From Lysobacter daejeonensis GH1-9 (GTDB lineage: Bacteria; Pseudomonadota; Gammaproteobacteria; Xanthomonadales; Xanthomonadaceae), in contig NZ_AVPU01000008.1 in the NCBI RefSeq assembly GCF_000768355.1, forward strand, positions 55,985-119,984: DNA of 64,000 nucleotides, given 5' to 3'. Position 1 is the stretch's first letter; each line of letters starts with the position of its first letter. The position numbers were made by a program, and so were the translations under genes. The notes under the pieces were generated by a model. It was not told where the DNA came from, searched no databases, and saw only the letters and a list, made by a program, of their open reading frames with translations. Positions 48,650 to 56,738 of this stretch are shown piece by piece.

Positions 48650-49816
48650 TTACATATCAACGCTCAGCGCAAGCGAACCATAAGCATGTTGTGATTCCTG
48701 CTCGTCGAACTCCCGCGTCTTGAAGACACGCATGACCGCGAGCTTGGTTCGCCGCCCGAATAGCGACCCCTGCATGGCGAATCCGACGGCAGCCTGGCCG
48801 ACGAAGGGACGACGGTTCACGGAATGGCTGTCCGCGAACAGGTTCCCGTCCAGCGAAAAGTCATAGCCCACCGCCTTGGCCTCAAGCAGGACGAAGAAAT
48901 GGCCACCTTGGAAAGGGGTGTCCTCTGGCGATTCGGTATTGCCGCCAGCAGACCTTGGCGAGCGATTTTCGGCGCCGGGCCGTATGGGGTAGGTGCCGAA
49001 GTCGTCGGGGAGGCTCAAGCCAAAGCGGGCTTCCCATCCGAGGGTGGCGGACGTCTCGATGCTGCCCAGACGAGCACCCTTGGTGGTGATCTGGTCTATG
49101 CCCCACGCGCCGGTCTCGCCGAACGCAGCATTTCGGTACCGGATTTTCCGGTCGGCCGCGACCTGGAAAGCCGGTTCGCTCCCCAACTGGTGATCCCAGC
49201 CCTGGAAGGTCTCCTCGCCGATCAACTTGTGCACAAAGTCCTGGGACTGCTTGGCGAGCGAGAGCGGGCCGATCACGCCGAAGGTCAATTCACGTGTGTC
49301 GAGTACTTCGCGCCCCGGGGCCGGTAGCGGGCGACGTCGATTCCAGGACGAGCCGACGTAGAGCAGTCCCGCGTATGGGCGGTCGCTCTCGATCAGATCG
49401 GACCTCGCGTAGTCCTCGGGCGTGTACATCGACTGCCCGAACTTCACCACGACATTTTCGCGCGTCGTCGCAGGGTCGCCAGCCCAGAAGCTCGGGTTGA
49501 TGGCATCGATCACCTCCGCCTGAGCACGCAGCAGGCCGGGTAGGCAATCGCGGGAGGCTCCCGATGGGCGGTCTTCCGAGACCAGCGTGGCCGACACGCC
49601 GTTGGTGTAGTTCTGATCCGTCCCGGCGAACAGATCGTTTTCCAGACGCAGGGCGCCGCCACGGAGTTCGAAACCCGATCCGGGCTCGCAGGCCTCCCGC
49701 GCATTGGCCACCGATGCTCCGGCTGCAGCCCAGAGCAGGACCGCCGCCATCGACTTCTGTTGCATAGTTCCCGAGAGCGAGCCAGTCCCTTGCGTATTCG
49801 GTCGGCGGCGCGTCAT
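48650..49816 (-). CDS. LpxR-like lipid A 3'-O-deacylase family outer-membrane protein
   Basis: A protein of up to 388 residues, predicted to be an outer-membrane beta-barrel. The LpxR signature ENDLFAGTDQNYTNGV follows the signal peptide, with D/N/Y residues of the active-site region, and SDRPYAGLLYVGSSWNRR comes later. LpxR removes the 3'-acyloxyacyl group from lipid A. The ATG at 49816 overlaps the LOG stop codon (ATGA) and implies coupling; ATG 49765 (MQQKSMAAVLLWAAAGASVANA) gives a more usual signal peptide and may be the true start. It is the last gene of a three-gene operon. Confidence 0.82.
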   Translation of the reverse strand: MTRRRPNTQGTGSLSGTMQQKSMAAVLLWAAAGASVANAREACEPGSGFELRGGALRLENDLFAGTDQNYTNGVSATLVSEDRPSGASRDCLPGLLRAQAEVIDAINPSFWAGDPATTRENVVVKFGQSMYTPEDYARSDLIESDRPYAGLLYVGSSWNRRRPLPAPGREVLDTRELTFGVIGPLSLAKQSQDFVHKLIGEETFQGWDHQLGSEPAFQVAADRKIRYRNAAFGETGAWGIDQITTKGARLGSIETSATLGWEARFGLSLPDDFGTYPIRPGAENRSPRSAGGNTESPEDTPFQGGHFFVLLEAKAVGYDFSLDGNLFADSHSVNRRPFVGQAAVGFAMQGSLFGRRTKLAVMRVFKTREFDEQESQHAYGSLALSVDM

Positions 49817-50706
49817 GGCACCGACTCCGGCGTGGTGGCGCTCGGCACCTGATCGCCGTAGTAGGTCTCGAGTTGCCGGACGATGTCATCGGCGGACTCC
49901 GCGTAGGAGAACAACGTCAGGTCCTCACGGGAGACCAGGTCTTCTTCGCAGAGGAAGTCGAAGTCGATCAGGCTTTTCCAGAACGCCGACCCGACCAAGA
50001 TCACCGGGACTTTGGGCATCTTGCAGGTCTGCACAAGGGTCAGAACCTCGAAGAGCTCGTCGATCGTGCCGAAACCGCCGGGAAATGCGACGAGCGCCTT
50101 GGCCCGCATTAGAAAATGCATCTTTCGCAAGGAGAAGTAGCGAAAGCGAAAGGCAAGCTCGGGGGTGATGTAGGGGTTCGGCTGCTGCTCATGCGGAAGT
50201 GCCACATTTAGCCCTACCGAGGGGGCTCCGACCTGAAAGGCCCCTCGGTTTGCGGCCTCCATGATGCCAGGGCCGCCGCCAGTGACCACAACAAACTCGC
50301 GGCGCCCTTCATGCTGAAAACGGCGCGAGACCAAGGAGGCAAATCGCTGGGCCTCGGAATAGTAGCGTGAGTACTTAACCGCCCGCAGTGCAGCCATCAT
50401 CTCGGTGTGAGCATTCGGGCGCCCCGGATTCTCACGGTTCTGGGACTGAACCTGATCGAGTCGAGCAGCAGCGTCCCCGAGGGACAGGATCCGGGCGCTG
50501 CCGAATACCACGATCGTCGACTTGATCCCGGCCGCCCGCATCGCGCGCTCAGGCTTGAGATACTCGAGCTGCAGTCGGAGGGGACGCAGGTCATCGGAGG
50601 ACAATAGCTCCGCATCCTCGTGGGCTAGGCGATAGGCGCTGGCCGCGGCAATCTGGTCGGCCATTTCCGCCGGCTTCGCCAGAGCTTCGTCGTTGACGGC
50701 GCTCAT
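49813..50706 (-). CDS. LOG family protein
   Basis: A 297-residue Rossmann-like protein of the LOG (Lonely Guy; formerly TIGR00730 or 'lysine decarboxylase-like') family. VVTGGGPGIMEAANRGAFQ and the FPGGFGTIDELFEVLTL block (PGGxGTxxE motif) are intact. Members cleave nucleoside 5'-monophosphates to base and ribose phosphate, activating cytokinins in plant-associated bacteria; other members have purine nucleotide hydrolase activity. An N-terminal extension of ~60 residues precedes the fold. Start overlaps the MBL stop and stop overlaps the LpxR start, both ATGA. Confidence 0.88.
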   Translation of the reverse strand: MSAVNDEALAKPAEMADQIAAASAYRLAHEDAELLSSDDLRPLRLQLEYLKPERAMRAAGIKSTIVVFGSARILSLGDAAARLDQVQSQNRENPGRPNAHTEMMAALRAVKYSRYYSEAQRFASLVSRRFQHEGRREFVVVTGGGPGIMEAANRGAFQVGAPSVGLNVALPHEQQPNPYITPELAFRFRYFSLRKMHFLMRAKALVAFPGGFGTIDELFEVLTLVQTCKMPKVPVILVGSAFWKSLIDFDFLCEEDLVSREDLTLFSYAESADDIVRQLETYYGDQVPSATTPESVP

Positions 50707-52118
50707 GCGACGGCATCCGGCAATTCGTAGACATCGCCCACGCGCGGCACGGTGACCGTCCAGCCAGGACGGCTGGCAAGCGCGCTGGCCAGCGCCTGGG
50801 CCGAAGCGTCCTCACCGTGGATGACAAACACCTGCCGCGGAGGCTTGCTGAAGCCATCGGCCCAGCCAATCAGGGCTTCCCGATCGGCGTGGGCGGAGAG
50901 GCCTCCCACCGTGTGGATCTTGGCCCGGACGCGTATATCCTGGCCGAGCAGGTGCACCGTCTGGTGACCCTCGACTAGGCGGCGGCCCAAGGTGCCGCGG
51001 GCTTGGTAGCCGGTAATGAGCACCGCGCTAGAACGTCGGCTGAGGTTATGGAAGAGGTGATGCCGGACCCGACCTGCATCGCACATGCCGCTAGCCGAGA
51101 TGATGATCAGCCCCGACTGCACATTGTTGAGCGCCATCGACTCCTGCGCGGTCTCAGTGAAGCGCAGGCGGGGCAAGCCGGTGCCGGCCTCCTTCCACTG
51201 CACCAACTCCCGGGCGGCTTCATCGAAAAGCGCTGCATGCTTCTGGGTAATGCGGGTCGCCTGCGTGGCCATGGGAGAGTCCACGACGATGTTAATTGGG
51301 GCGATGCGCCCCTCGCGCGTCAGTCGGTGGAGGTGGTAGATGACTTCCTGAGTGCGACCCACCGCGAACGCGGGGATGATGACGTTGCCGCCCGCCAGAG
51401 TCTGCTCAACGATCCTGGCCAGCTCGTCGCGCGTGGCTTCCTGGTCCTTGTGCGACCGGTCGCCGTACGTCGATTCGATGAACAGCAGGTCGGCGTCATC
51501 GATCAGCGTAGGGTCCCGCAGGATTGGACGACCTGGCTGCCCAAGATCACCGCTGAATACGACCTTCGTCGTTCGTCCTCCGCTCTGCGAGACCCAGACC
51601 TCGATGATGGCCGACCCGAGAATGTGGCCCGCTTCGCGGAAGATGCACATCACCTGTGGATGTGCCTCCACGCGCTGGTCGTAGGGGGTGGGCCGAACCT
51701 GCCGCAAGGCCTGCTCGGCATCCGCCATCCCGTAGATGGCCGCGTCTTCCGGGCGCGGCGGCTTGCGCTGTTTGGGGTGTCGCCGCGTGGCCCTCTCTGC
51801 ATCGGACTCCTGGATGTGGGCGCTGTCGCGCAGCATCACCTCCAGCAGGTCACGTGTGGCCGACACCGTGTGGATCGGTCCCTTAAAACCGTGGCGGGCC
51901 AACTTGGGCAACAAGCCGCTGTGGTCGATGTGGGCGTGCGTGAGCAGGACGAAATCGATGGACGCGGGATTGAAAGGGAAGGGCGCATGGTTACGCGCCT
52001 TGGCCTCGCGTCCGCCTTGGACCATGCCGCAATCGACGAGGAAGCGAACTTGGTCGGTTTCGATGAGGTAGCAGGAGCCCGTGACCTCTCGGGCTGCGCC
52101 AACAAAATGGATCTTCAC
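50703..52118 (-). CDS. metallo-beta-lactamase/beta-CASP RNase
   Basis: A 471-residue nuclease of the CPSF/RNase J-like beta-CASP group. The metal motif is LLTHAHIDHSGLLPKL; later blocks include FRRAGHILGSA-type FREAGHILGSAIIEV, FSGDLGQPGRPI, ESTYGDRSH, and the C-terminal GYQARGTLGRRLVEG and SAHADREALIGW (RMMBL domain). Such proteins are endo/exoribonucleases. I use the GTG at 52118 (VKIHFVGAAREV), since AGAAGG is eight bases upstream and family members begin here; the longer frame to 52316 adds low-complexity residues. It heads the operon with LOG and LpxR. Confidence 0.88.
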   Translation of the reverse strand: MKIHFVGAAREVTGSCYLIETDQVRFLVDCGMVQGGREAKARNHAPFPFNPASIDFVLLTHAHIDHSGLLPKLARHGFKGPIHTVSATRDLLEVMLRDSAHIQESDAERATRRHPKQRKPPRPEDAAIYGMADAEQALRQVRPTPYDQRVEAHPQVMCIFREAGHILGSAIIEVWVSQSGGRTTKVVFSGDLGQPGRPILRDPTLIDDADLLFIESTYGDRSHKDQEATRDELARIVEQTLAGGNVIIPAFAVGRTQEVIYHLHRLTREGRIAPINIVVDSPMATQATRITQKHAALFDEAARELVQWKEAGTGLPRLRFTETAQESMALNNVQSGLIIISASGMCDAGRVRHHLFHNLSRRSSAVLITGYQARGTLGRRLVEGHQTVHLLGQDIRVRAKIHTVGGLSAHADREALIGWADGFSKPPRQVFVIHGEDASAQALASALASRPGWTVTVPRVGDVYELPDAVA

Positions 52119-52491
52119 GTGGGAGACCTTCTTCGGCGAGCGCTGCCTGGGATCACGGGGAGATCGCAGCGCTTGGAGGGGTGGCTCGCCTCCCTCCGGC
52201 AGGCCGGGAGGGGAGGGGTCTGCCCGCGCGCCGGCGTAGTGCCCGGGCCGCGGGGGAGCATCCCGTCGAGCAAAGTAAGCGATCACTACCTTATTACTCG
52301 CCCCATAGGTTGGCAAGTTCGCTCGTCTGGGTACCGATCAGTTTTCCGAAGCGGCGGAGGTCACGGTTCCCCCCGCCGCCGTCACGCTGATAGCAAGATT
52401 TGCCATGGTTAGCAGCCATAAGCCTCGGCCCGGCAGACGGGACGTAGGCTGAACAATCGCCAACCGAGCCGCCGAGTTCGCACCGAGGGGC

Positions 52492-52531
52492 TTGACGCCT
52501 TTAATTTCCACAAAGATAGTAAGTACTCACT
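52492..52531 (+). promoter_or_regulatory. TetR promoter with overlapping operator-like palindrome
   Basis: TTGACG (52492-52497) and GATAGT (52515-52520) are 17 bases apart, a plausible sigma-70 promoter. AGTAAGTACTCACT at 52518-52531 is a near-perfect 14-base palindrome (one mismatched pair) that overlaps the -10 element and the likely start site. This suits auto-repression by the TetR protein 22 bases downstream. The rest of the 435-base divergent region (52119-52553) holds no gene. Confidence 0.65.
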
Positions 52532-52553
52532 CACGCAATTCACGGAGCGACCT

Positions 52554-53162
52554 GTGAGCACGCATCCAAAGCATCTGCCTGCCGATGAGCGCCGCACTGT
52601 CACGGTGGAAGCCGTCGTGGCGCTGGCGGGCGAGAGCAACCCTGCCGAGATCACCACCGCGGCCATCGCCAAGCACATGAAACTGACCCAGGGCGCGCTG
52701 TTCCGCCATTTCCCCTCCAAGGACGCCATCTGGCAGGCCGTCATGGAGTGGGTGGCCTCCCGGCTCCTTACGCGTATCGAGCACGCCGCGGCAGGCGTCG
52801 AGTCCCCGCTGGCCGCCATGGAGGCCATGTTCCTGAGCCATATCGAGTTCGTGTCCGAGCATCCGGGCATCCCCCGGATGATGTTCAGCGAGCTGCAGCG
52901 CAAGGAGTCCAGCCCAGCCAAGGAAATGGCCCGCACCCTGATGGCACGTTATGGCGATCGCCTGCGGATGCAGATCCAGCATGGCATTGCCTTGGGCGAG
53001 ATCGACCCGGAAACGGATCCGGATACCGCATCGATCCTGTTCATCGGGCTGATCCAAGGGATCGTCATGCAGTCGATGCTGGCAGGTGACCTCAAGGTGC
53101 TCAAGGCCGAAGCGCCCAAGGCGTTTGCTATTTACCGCCGTGGCTTGAAGGCAAGTCGATGA
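52554..53162 (+). CDS. TetR/AcrR family transcriptional repressor
   Basis: A 202-residue regulator starting at GTG 52554 (MSTHPKHLPADERR). The N-terminal helix-turn-helix reads TTAAIAKHMKLTQGALFRHFPSKDAIWQAV (two pieces: TTAAIAKHMKLTQGA and LFRHFPSKDAIW). The C-terminal ligand domain includes SILFIGLIQGIVMQ. GGAG is ahead of the start. The palindrome upstream is the natural operator candidate. Its stop overlaps the adaptor start (ATGA), so repressor and exporter are translated together. Confidence 0.92.
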   Translation: MSTHPKHLPADERRTVTVEAVVALAGESNPAEITTAAIAKHMKLTQGALFRHFPSKDAIWQAVMEWVASRLLTRIEHAAAGVESPLAAMEAMFLSHIEFVSEHPGIPRMMFSELQRKESSPAKEMARTLMARYGDRLRMQIQHGIALGEIDPETDPDTASILFIGLIQGIVMQSMLAGDLKVLKAEAPKAFAIYRRGLKASR

Positions 53163-54310
53163 AGCTAGCACCCGTCTTCCGGCGCACCTGGGGATTAATC
53201 GCCGTAGCGATCCCGCTGATCGCCTTGTTCATTTACGTCGTGATTCGCTCCGGCCCCATGGCGCCGGTGTCGGTCACGACGGTCTCGACGACCATGCGCG
53301 AGCTTCAGCCTCAGATCGCCGGCATCGGGACGGTCGAGGCCCGGTATGCCCATCGCGTGGGCCCGATCACGCCCGGCCGCCTGCTTCGGGTCGACGTGCA
53401 GCCGGGCGATACCGTCGAGGCGGGCCAGGTACTGGCCGAACTGGATCCGATAGACCTAGAACAGCGGCTCGACGCCGTGCGCGCCGCCGCTGACCGCGCC
53501 GAGGCGGCCTTCTCCGAGTTCAAGGCGCGGCATGCCTTCGCGGCCTCGCAGGCTGATCGCTACGAAAAGCTCTTTACGGCCCAGGTCGTGAGTGAGGAAC
53601 AGGTCATCACCAAGCGCCAGGAGCTACGGATCGCCGAGTCGGCCCTCAATGCAGGGCACAAGGAGATTGCTCGCACCCGCGCCGATGTCCGGGCGGCCGA
53701 GATCCAGCGCGACAGCTTGATCCTGCGCGCCCCGGTCGACGGCATCGTCGCCGCCCGCACGGCGGACCCCGGCACGACGGTCGTTGCCGGCCAGTCGGTG
53801 ATCGAGGTCATCGAGCCAGGCGAGGTCTGGCTCAACGCCCGCTTTGACCAGGTCAGCGCCAACGGGCTCGCCGCCGGCCTGCCGGCCGTCATCGAACTTC
53901 GCTCGCGCGAAGGTGAGCTCTTCGACGGCGAAGTCGTCCGCGCCGAGCCCAAGGCCGACCCGATCACCGAGGAAACCGTCGCGAAGATAGCGTTCGCGGA
54001 GAAAGTCGAGCCGCTGCCGCCGCTGGGCGAGATCGTCCACCTGACCGTGCAACTGCCGGTGCGCAAGGAAGCCCTCGCCATCCCCTCGGCCGCGCTGCGC
54101 CGGGTTGACCACGCGACCGGCGTCTGGAAGGTGGTCGACGGCGATATCGAGTTCGCCCCGGTGCGAACCGGCCCGACGGACCTGCACGGCTACGTCCAAG
54201 TGCTCGACGGGCTGAAAGTGGGCGACATAGTCGTGCTCTATAGCGAATCCACCCTGACCGCCCGCACCCGGATCAGCGAGGCCGGGGCGCTGCCGGGAGC
54301 CGCTCCGTGA
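53159..54310 (+). CDS. HlyD/DevB-type periplasmic adaptor subunit
   Basis: A 383-residue membrane-fusion protein with an N-terminal signal anchor (WGLIAVAIPLIALFIYVVI). A biotinyl-lipoyl-like domain (VGPITPGRLLRVDVQPGDTVEAGQVLAELD), a coiled-coil hairpin (about residues 95-180, with FTAQVVSEEQVITKRQ) and beta-barrel domains follow. VDGIVAARTADPGTTV and LNARFDQVSANGLAAG are typical. It would bridge the inner-membrane permease to the outer-membrane channel. It overlaps TetR upstream and the permease downstream (GTGA). Confidence 0.9.
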   Translation: MKLAPVFRRTWGLIAVAIPLIALFIYVVIRSGPMAPVSVTTVSTTMRELQPQIAGIGTVEARYAHRVGPITPGRLLRVDVQPGDTVEAGQVLAELDPIDLEQRLDAVRAAADRAEAAFSEFKARHAFAASQADRYEKLFTAQVVSEEQVITKRQELRIAESALNAGHKEIARTRADVRAAEIQRDSLILRAPVDGIVAARTADPGTTVVAGQSVIEVIEPGEVWLNARFDQVSANGLAAGLPAVIELRSREGELFDGEVVRAEPKADPITEETVAKIAFAEKVEPLPPLGEIVHLTVQLPVRKEALAIPSAALRRVDHATGVWKVVDGDIEFAPVRTGPTDLHGYVQVLDGLKVGDIVVLYSESTLTARTRISEAGALPGAAP

Positions 54311-55512
54311 TTAGCCTCGCCGGCCGCGACATCCTGCACGCCTGGGCAAAGTTCGTATTCACGGGCATCGGCCTGGGCTTGCTGATCGGCGTCACCCTGG
54401 TCATGGCCGGGGTGTACCGGGGGATGGTGGATGACGGCAAGGCGCTGCTCGACAACAGCGGCGCCGACCTATGGGTGGTCCAGCAGGGTACGCTCGGGCC
54501 CTATGCGGAATCCTCCAGTGTCAATGACGACATGTACCGCACCCTTTCGGCCATGCAGGGCGTGGAGGAAGCCTCCAACATCACCTACCTGACCATGCAG
54601 GTGCGCAAGGACGAATCCGACGTGCGCGCGATGGTGGTCGGCATCGCCCCGGGCGGCAACGGCACGAGCGCCGGCTGGCCCCCGTACCTGATCACCGGCC
54701 GCCAGATAACCCGGAGCCACTACGAGGCCGTGGCCGACGTGGCCACCGGCTTTACCCTCGGCGACCGGCTCACCATCCGGCGCAACCAGTACACCGTCGT
54801 CGGCTTGACTCGCCGCATGGTGTCCTCTAGCGGCGACCCGATGGTATTCATTCCGCTCAAGGATGCTCAGGAAGCGCAGTTCCTGCGCGACAACGACGCC
54901 ATCCACCAGAGCCGCCGACGCACTGCGGAGAACCCGGCCTTCAACCGCCCCGGCGTACCCGACCTGCTCGAGTCGGTGAACGCGTCTAAGGCAACGAACA
55001 GCTTCGTGAACGCCGTCCTGGTCCGTCTAGACCCCGGCGTCGACCCCGAACAGACAGCCAACGAGATCGAGAAGTGGAAGCGCCTGACGGCATACACCCG
55101 GGCCGACATGGAAAAGATCTTGATCGGTAAGCTCATCGCCACCTCGGCCAAGCAGATCGGCATGTTTCTGATGATCCTGGCCGTCGTCAGTGCCGCAATC
55201 GTGGCTTTCATCATCTACACCCTGACGATGGACAAGATCCGCGAGATCGCGGTCCTCAAGCTCATCGGCACGAAGAATCGCACCATCGCCTGGATGATCC
55301 TGCAGCAGTCGCTGGTGCTGGGCGTGATCGGCTTCGTGGTCGGAAAGATCACGGCCACGTTTGCTGCGCCGCTGTTCCCGAAATACGTGCTGCTCTTGCC
55401 CGTGGACGCCGCCATGGGATTCGGTTCGGTTCTGGTCATCTGCGCCCTGGCGAGCCTGATCGCCATCCGGATGGCCCTCAAGGTGGATCCTGCGGAGGCG
55501 ATCGGTGGCTGA
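54307..55512 (+). CDS. ABC transporter permease (DevC/FtsX-like)
   Basis: A 401-residue inner-membrane protein starting at GTG 54307. The first transmembrane helix is in WAKFVFTGIGLGLLIGVTLVM; a large periplasmic MacB-like domain (VVQQGTLGPYAESSSVNDDMYRTLSAMQGVEEA) follows, and three more helices close the protein (IGMFLMILAVVSAAIVAFIIYTL, QQSLVLGVIGFVVGK, and VLVICALASLIAIRMALK), the FtsX fold. [14 protein letters not shown] is a typical end. With the adaptor and ATPase it forms a DevBCA-like exporter. Confidence 0.9.
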   Translation: MISLAGRDILHAWAKFVFTGIGLGLLIGVTLVMAGVYRGMVDDGKALLDNSGADLWVVQQGTLGPYAESSSVNDDMYRTLSAMQGVEEASNITYLTMQVRKDESDVRAMVVGIAPGGNGTSAGWPPYLITGRQITRSHYEAVADVATGFTLGDRLTIRRNQYTVVGLTRRMVSSSGDPMVFIPLKDAQEAQFLRDNDAIHQSRRRTAENPAFNRPGVPDLLESVNASKATNSFVNAVLVRLDPGVDPEQTANEIEKWKRLTAYTRADMEKILIGKLIATSAKQIGMFLMILAVVSAAIVAFIIYTLTMDKIREIAVLKLIGTKNRTIAWMILQQSLVLGVIGFVVGKITATFAAPLFPKYVLLLPVDAAMGFGSVLVICALASLIAIRMALKVDPAEAIGG

Positions 55513-56230
55513 CTCGCGTGGACTGGGTATCAAAATCGAAGGGCTGCGCAAGCGCTACGGGGCCGGTGACTCGGCCGTAGACGCGCTCAAGGGGGTCGAC
55601 ATGCATGTCGCCCCGGGCGAAGTGGTCGGACTCATCGGCCCGTCGGGTTCCGGCAAGAGCACCCTGCTTAAGTGTCTGGGGGCGGTGATTGACCCCACGG
55701 CCGGCAAGATGACCCTAGGCGGGGAGGTGATTTACGACAACGGCTGGATCACCCACGACCTGCGCGCCCTGCGACGCGACAAGATCGGCTTCGTGTTCCA
55801 AGCGCCGTACCTCATCCCATTTCTGGACGTGACCGACAATGTGGCGCTGTTGCCTATGCTCGCCGGGATGGCCAACGGCGCGGCTCGCGAACGTGCCTTG
55901 GAGCTGCTCACGGCGCTGGATGTCCAGCACCGGGCGATGGCCATGCCTTCTCAGCTCTCCGGTGGCGAGCAGCAGCGCGTGGCCATCGCCCGTGGTCTGG
56001 TGAACCGCCCGCCCGTGATCCTGGCCGACGAGCCCACGGCGCCGCTCGACAGCGAACGCGCCATGGCGGTAATCCGCATTCTCAACACCATGGCCATGAA
56101 ATACGAGACCGCAATCATCGTGGTCACCCACGATGAAAAGATCATTCCGACGTTCCGCCGCATCTACCACATCCGCGACGGCGTAACGCATGAAGAAGCA
56201 GGAGAGGGCAGGCCAATTGATAGTCCTTGA
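55505..56230 (+). CDS. ABC transporter ATP-binding protein (DevA/LolD-like)
   Basis: A 241-residue ATPase starting at GTG 55505. Walker A is GPSGSGKST (45-53), the signature is LSGGEQQR (151-158), and Walker B is ILADEPT (172-178) with the histidine switch in VVTHDEK. The D-loop reads APLDS in place of the commoner SALDS. It overlaps the permease by eight bases. It powers the DevBCA-type complex, exporting an unknown substrate. Confidence 0.93.
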   Translation: MADSRGLGIKIEGLRKRYGAGDSAVDALKGVDMHVAPGEVVGLIGPSGSGKSTLLKCLGAVIDPTAGKMTLGGEVIYDNGWITHDLRALRRDKIGFVFQAPYLIPFLDVTDNVALLPMLAGMANGAARERALELLTALDVQHRAMAMPSQLSGGEQQRVAIARGLVNRPPVILADEPTAPLDSERAMAVIRILNTMAMKYETAIIVVTHDEKIIPTFRRIYHIRDGVTHEEAGEGRPIDSP

Positions 56231-56267
56231 GTCCCGAATCCCGCCCAGCACTCGGAGAATCCCATCT

Positions 56268-56738
56268 ATGACTACTGAGCCAATTAGCCCGAATGTCCCC
56301 TCGGGCACGGGAGCCGCAACTGTCCTACTGGCGCTCTCGCTTTTTTTTACTTCTTCTGTGGCGGCTGCGGTCAGTCAACCACTGGAACTGCAAGAAATCA
56401 TGCAGGAACTCGGCAAGCAAATGCGATTCGTCGCCGGCGCCATTTCCCGTGAGGATTGGGATGCGGTCGCATCAGCGGCGCCCAAGATTGGCAAGCACCG
56501 AACACCAGCCCTTAGCGAGAAGGCCCGCATCATGGCGTTCTTGGGCAGCAACGCTGGCCAATTTCGCGCAGCGGATCGGCAAGTCGAGCGGGCTGCCATG
56601 AAAATGGGCGTAGCGGCGCAGCGACGCGACGGCGCCGCCGCGATCAATGCTTACGCGGAAGTGCAGCAGGCCTGCTTAGCCTGCCATCAGGCTCACCGGC
56701 AGGAATTTCGGGCGCACTTCTATGGAAACCGTCCCTAA
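56268..56738 (+). CDS. periplasmic c'-type cytochrome
   Basis: A 156-residue periplasmic protein with a signal segment (GAATVLLALSLFFTSSVAAA) and a C-terminal heme site CLACH near residue 141, in a four-helix protein of the cytochrome c'/c556 type (LQEIMQELGKQMRFVAGAISREDWDAVASAAPKIGKH). I start at ATG 56268 (MTTEPISPN), where GGAG is upstream. It overlaps the NodT-like start (TAATG). A heme protein inside an efflux operon is unusual; ligand or redox sensing in the periplasm is possible. Confidence 0.82.
   Translation: MTTEPISPNVPSGTGAATVLLALSLFFTSSVAAAVSQPLELQEIMQELGKQMRFVAGAISREDWDAVASAAPKIGKHRTPALSEKARIMAFLGSNAGQFRAADRQVERAAMKMGVAAQRRDGAAAINAYAEVQQACLACHQAHRQEFRAHFYGNRP

Noticed and set aside
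48430..48723. 97-codon plus-strand frame after hamB
   Set aside because: No start signal or domain; it runs antisense into the LpxR-like gene.
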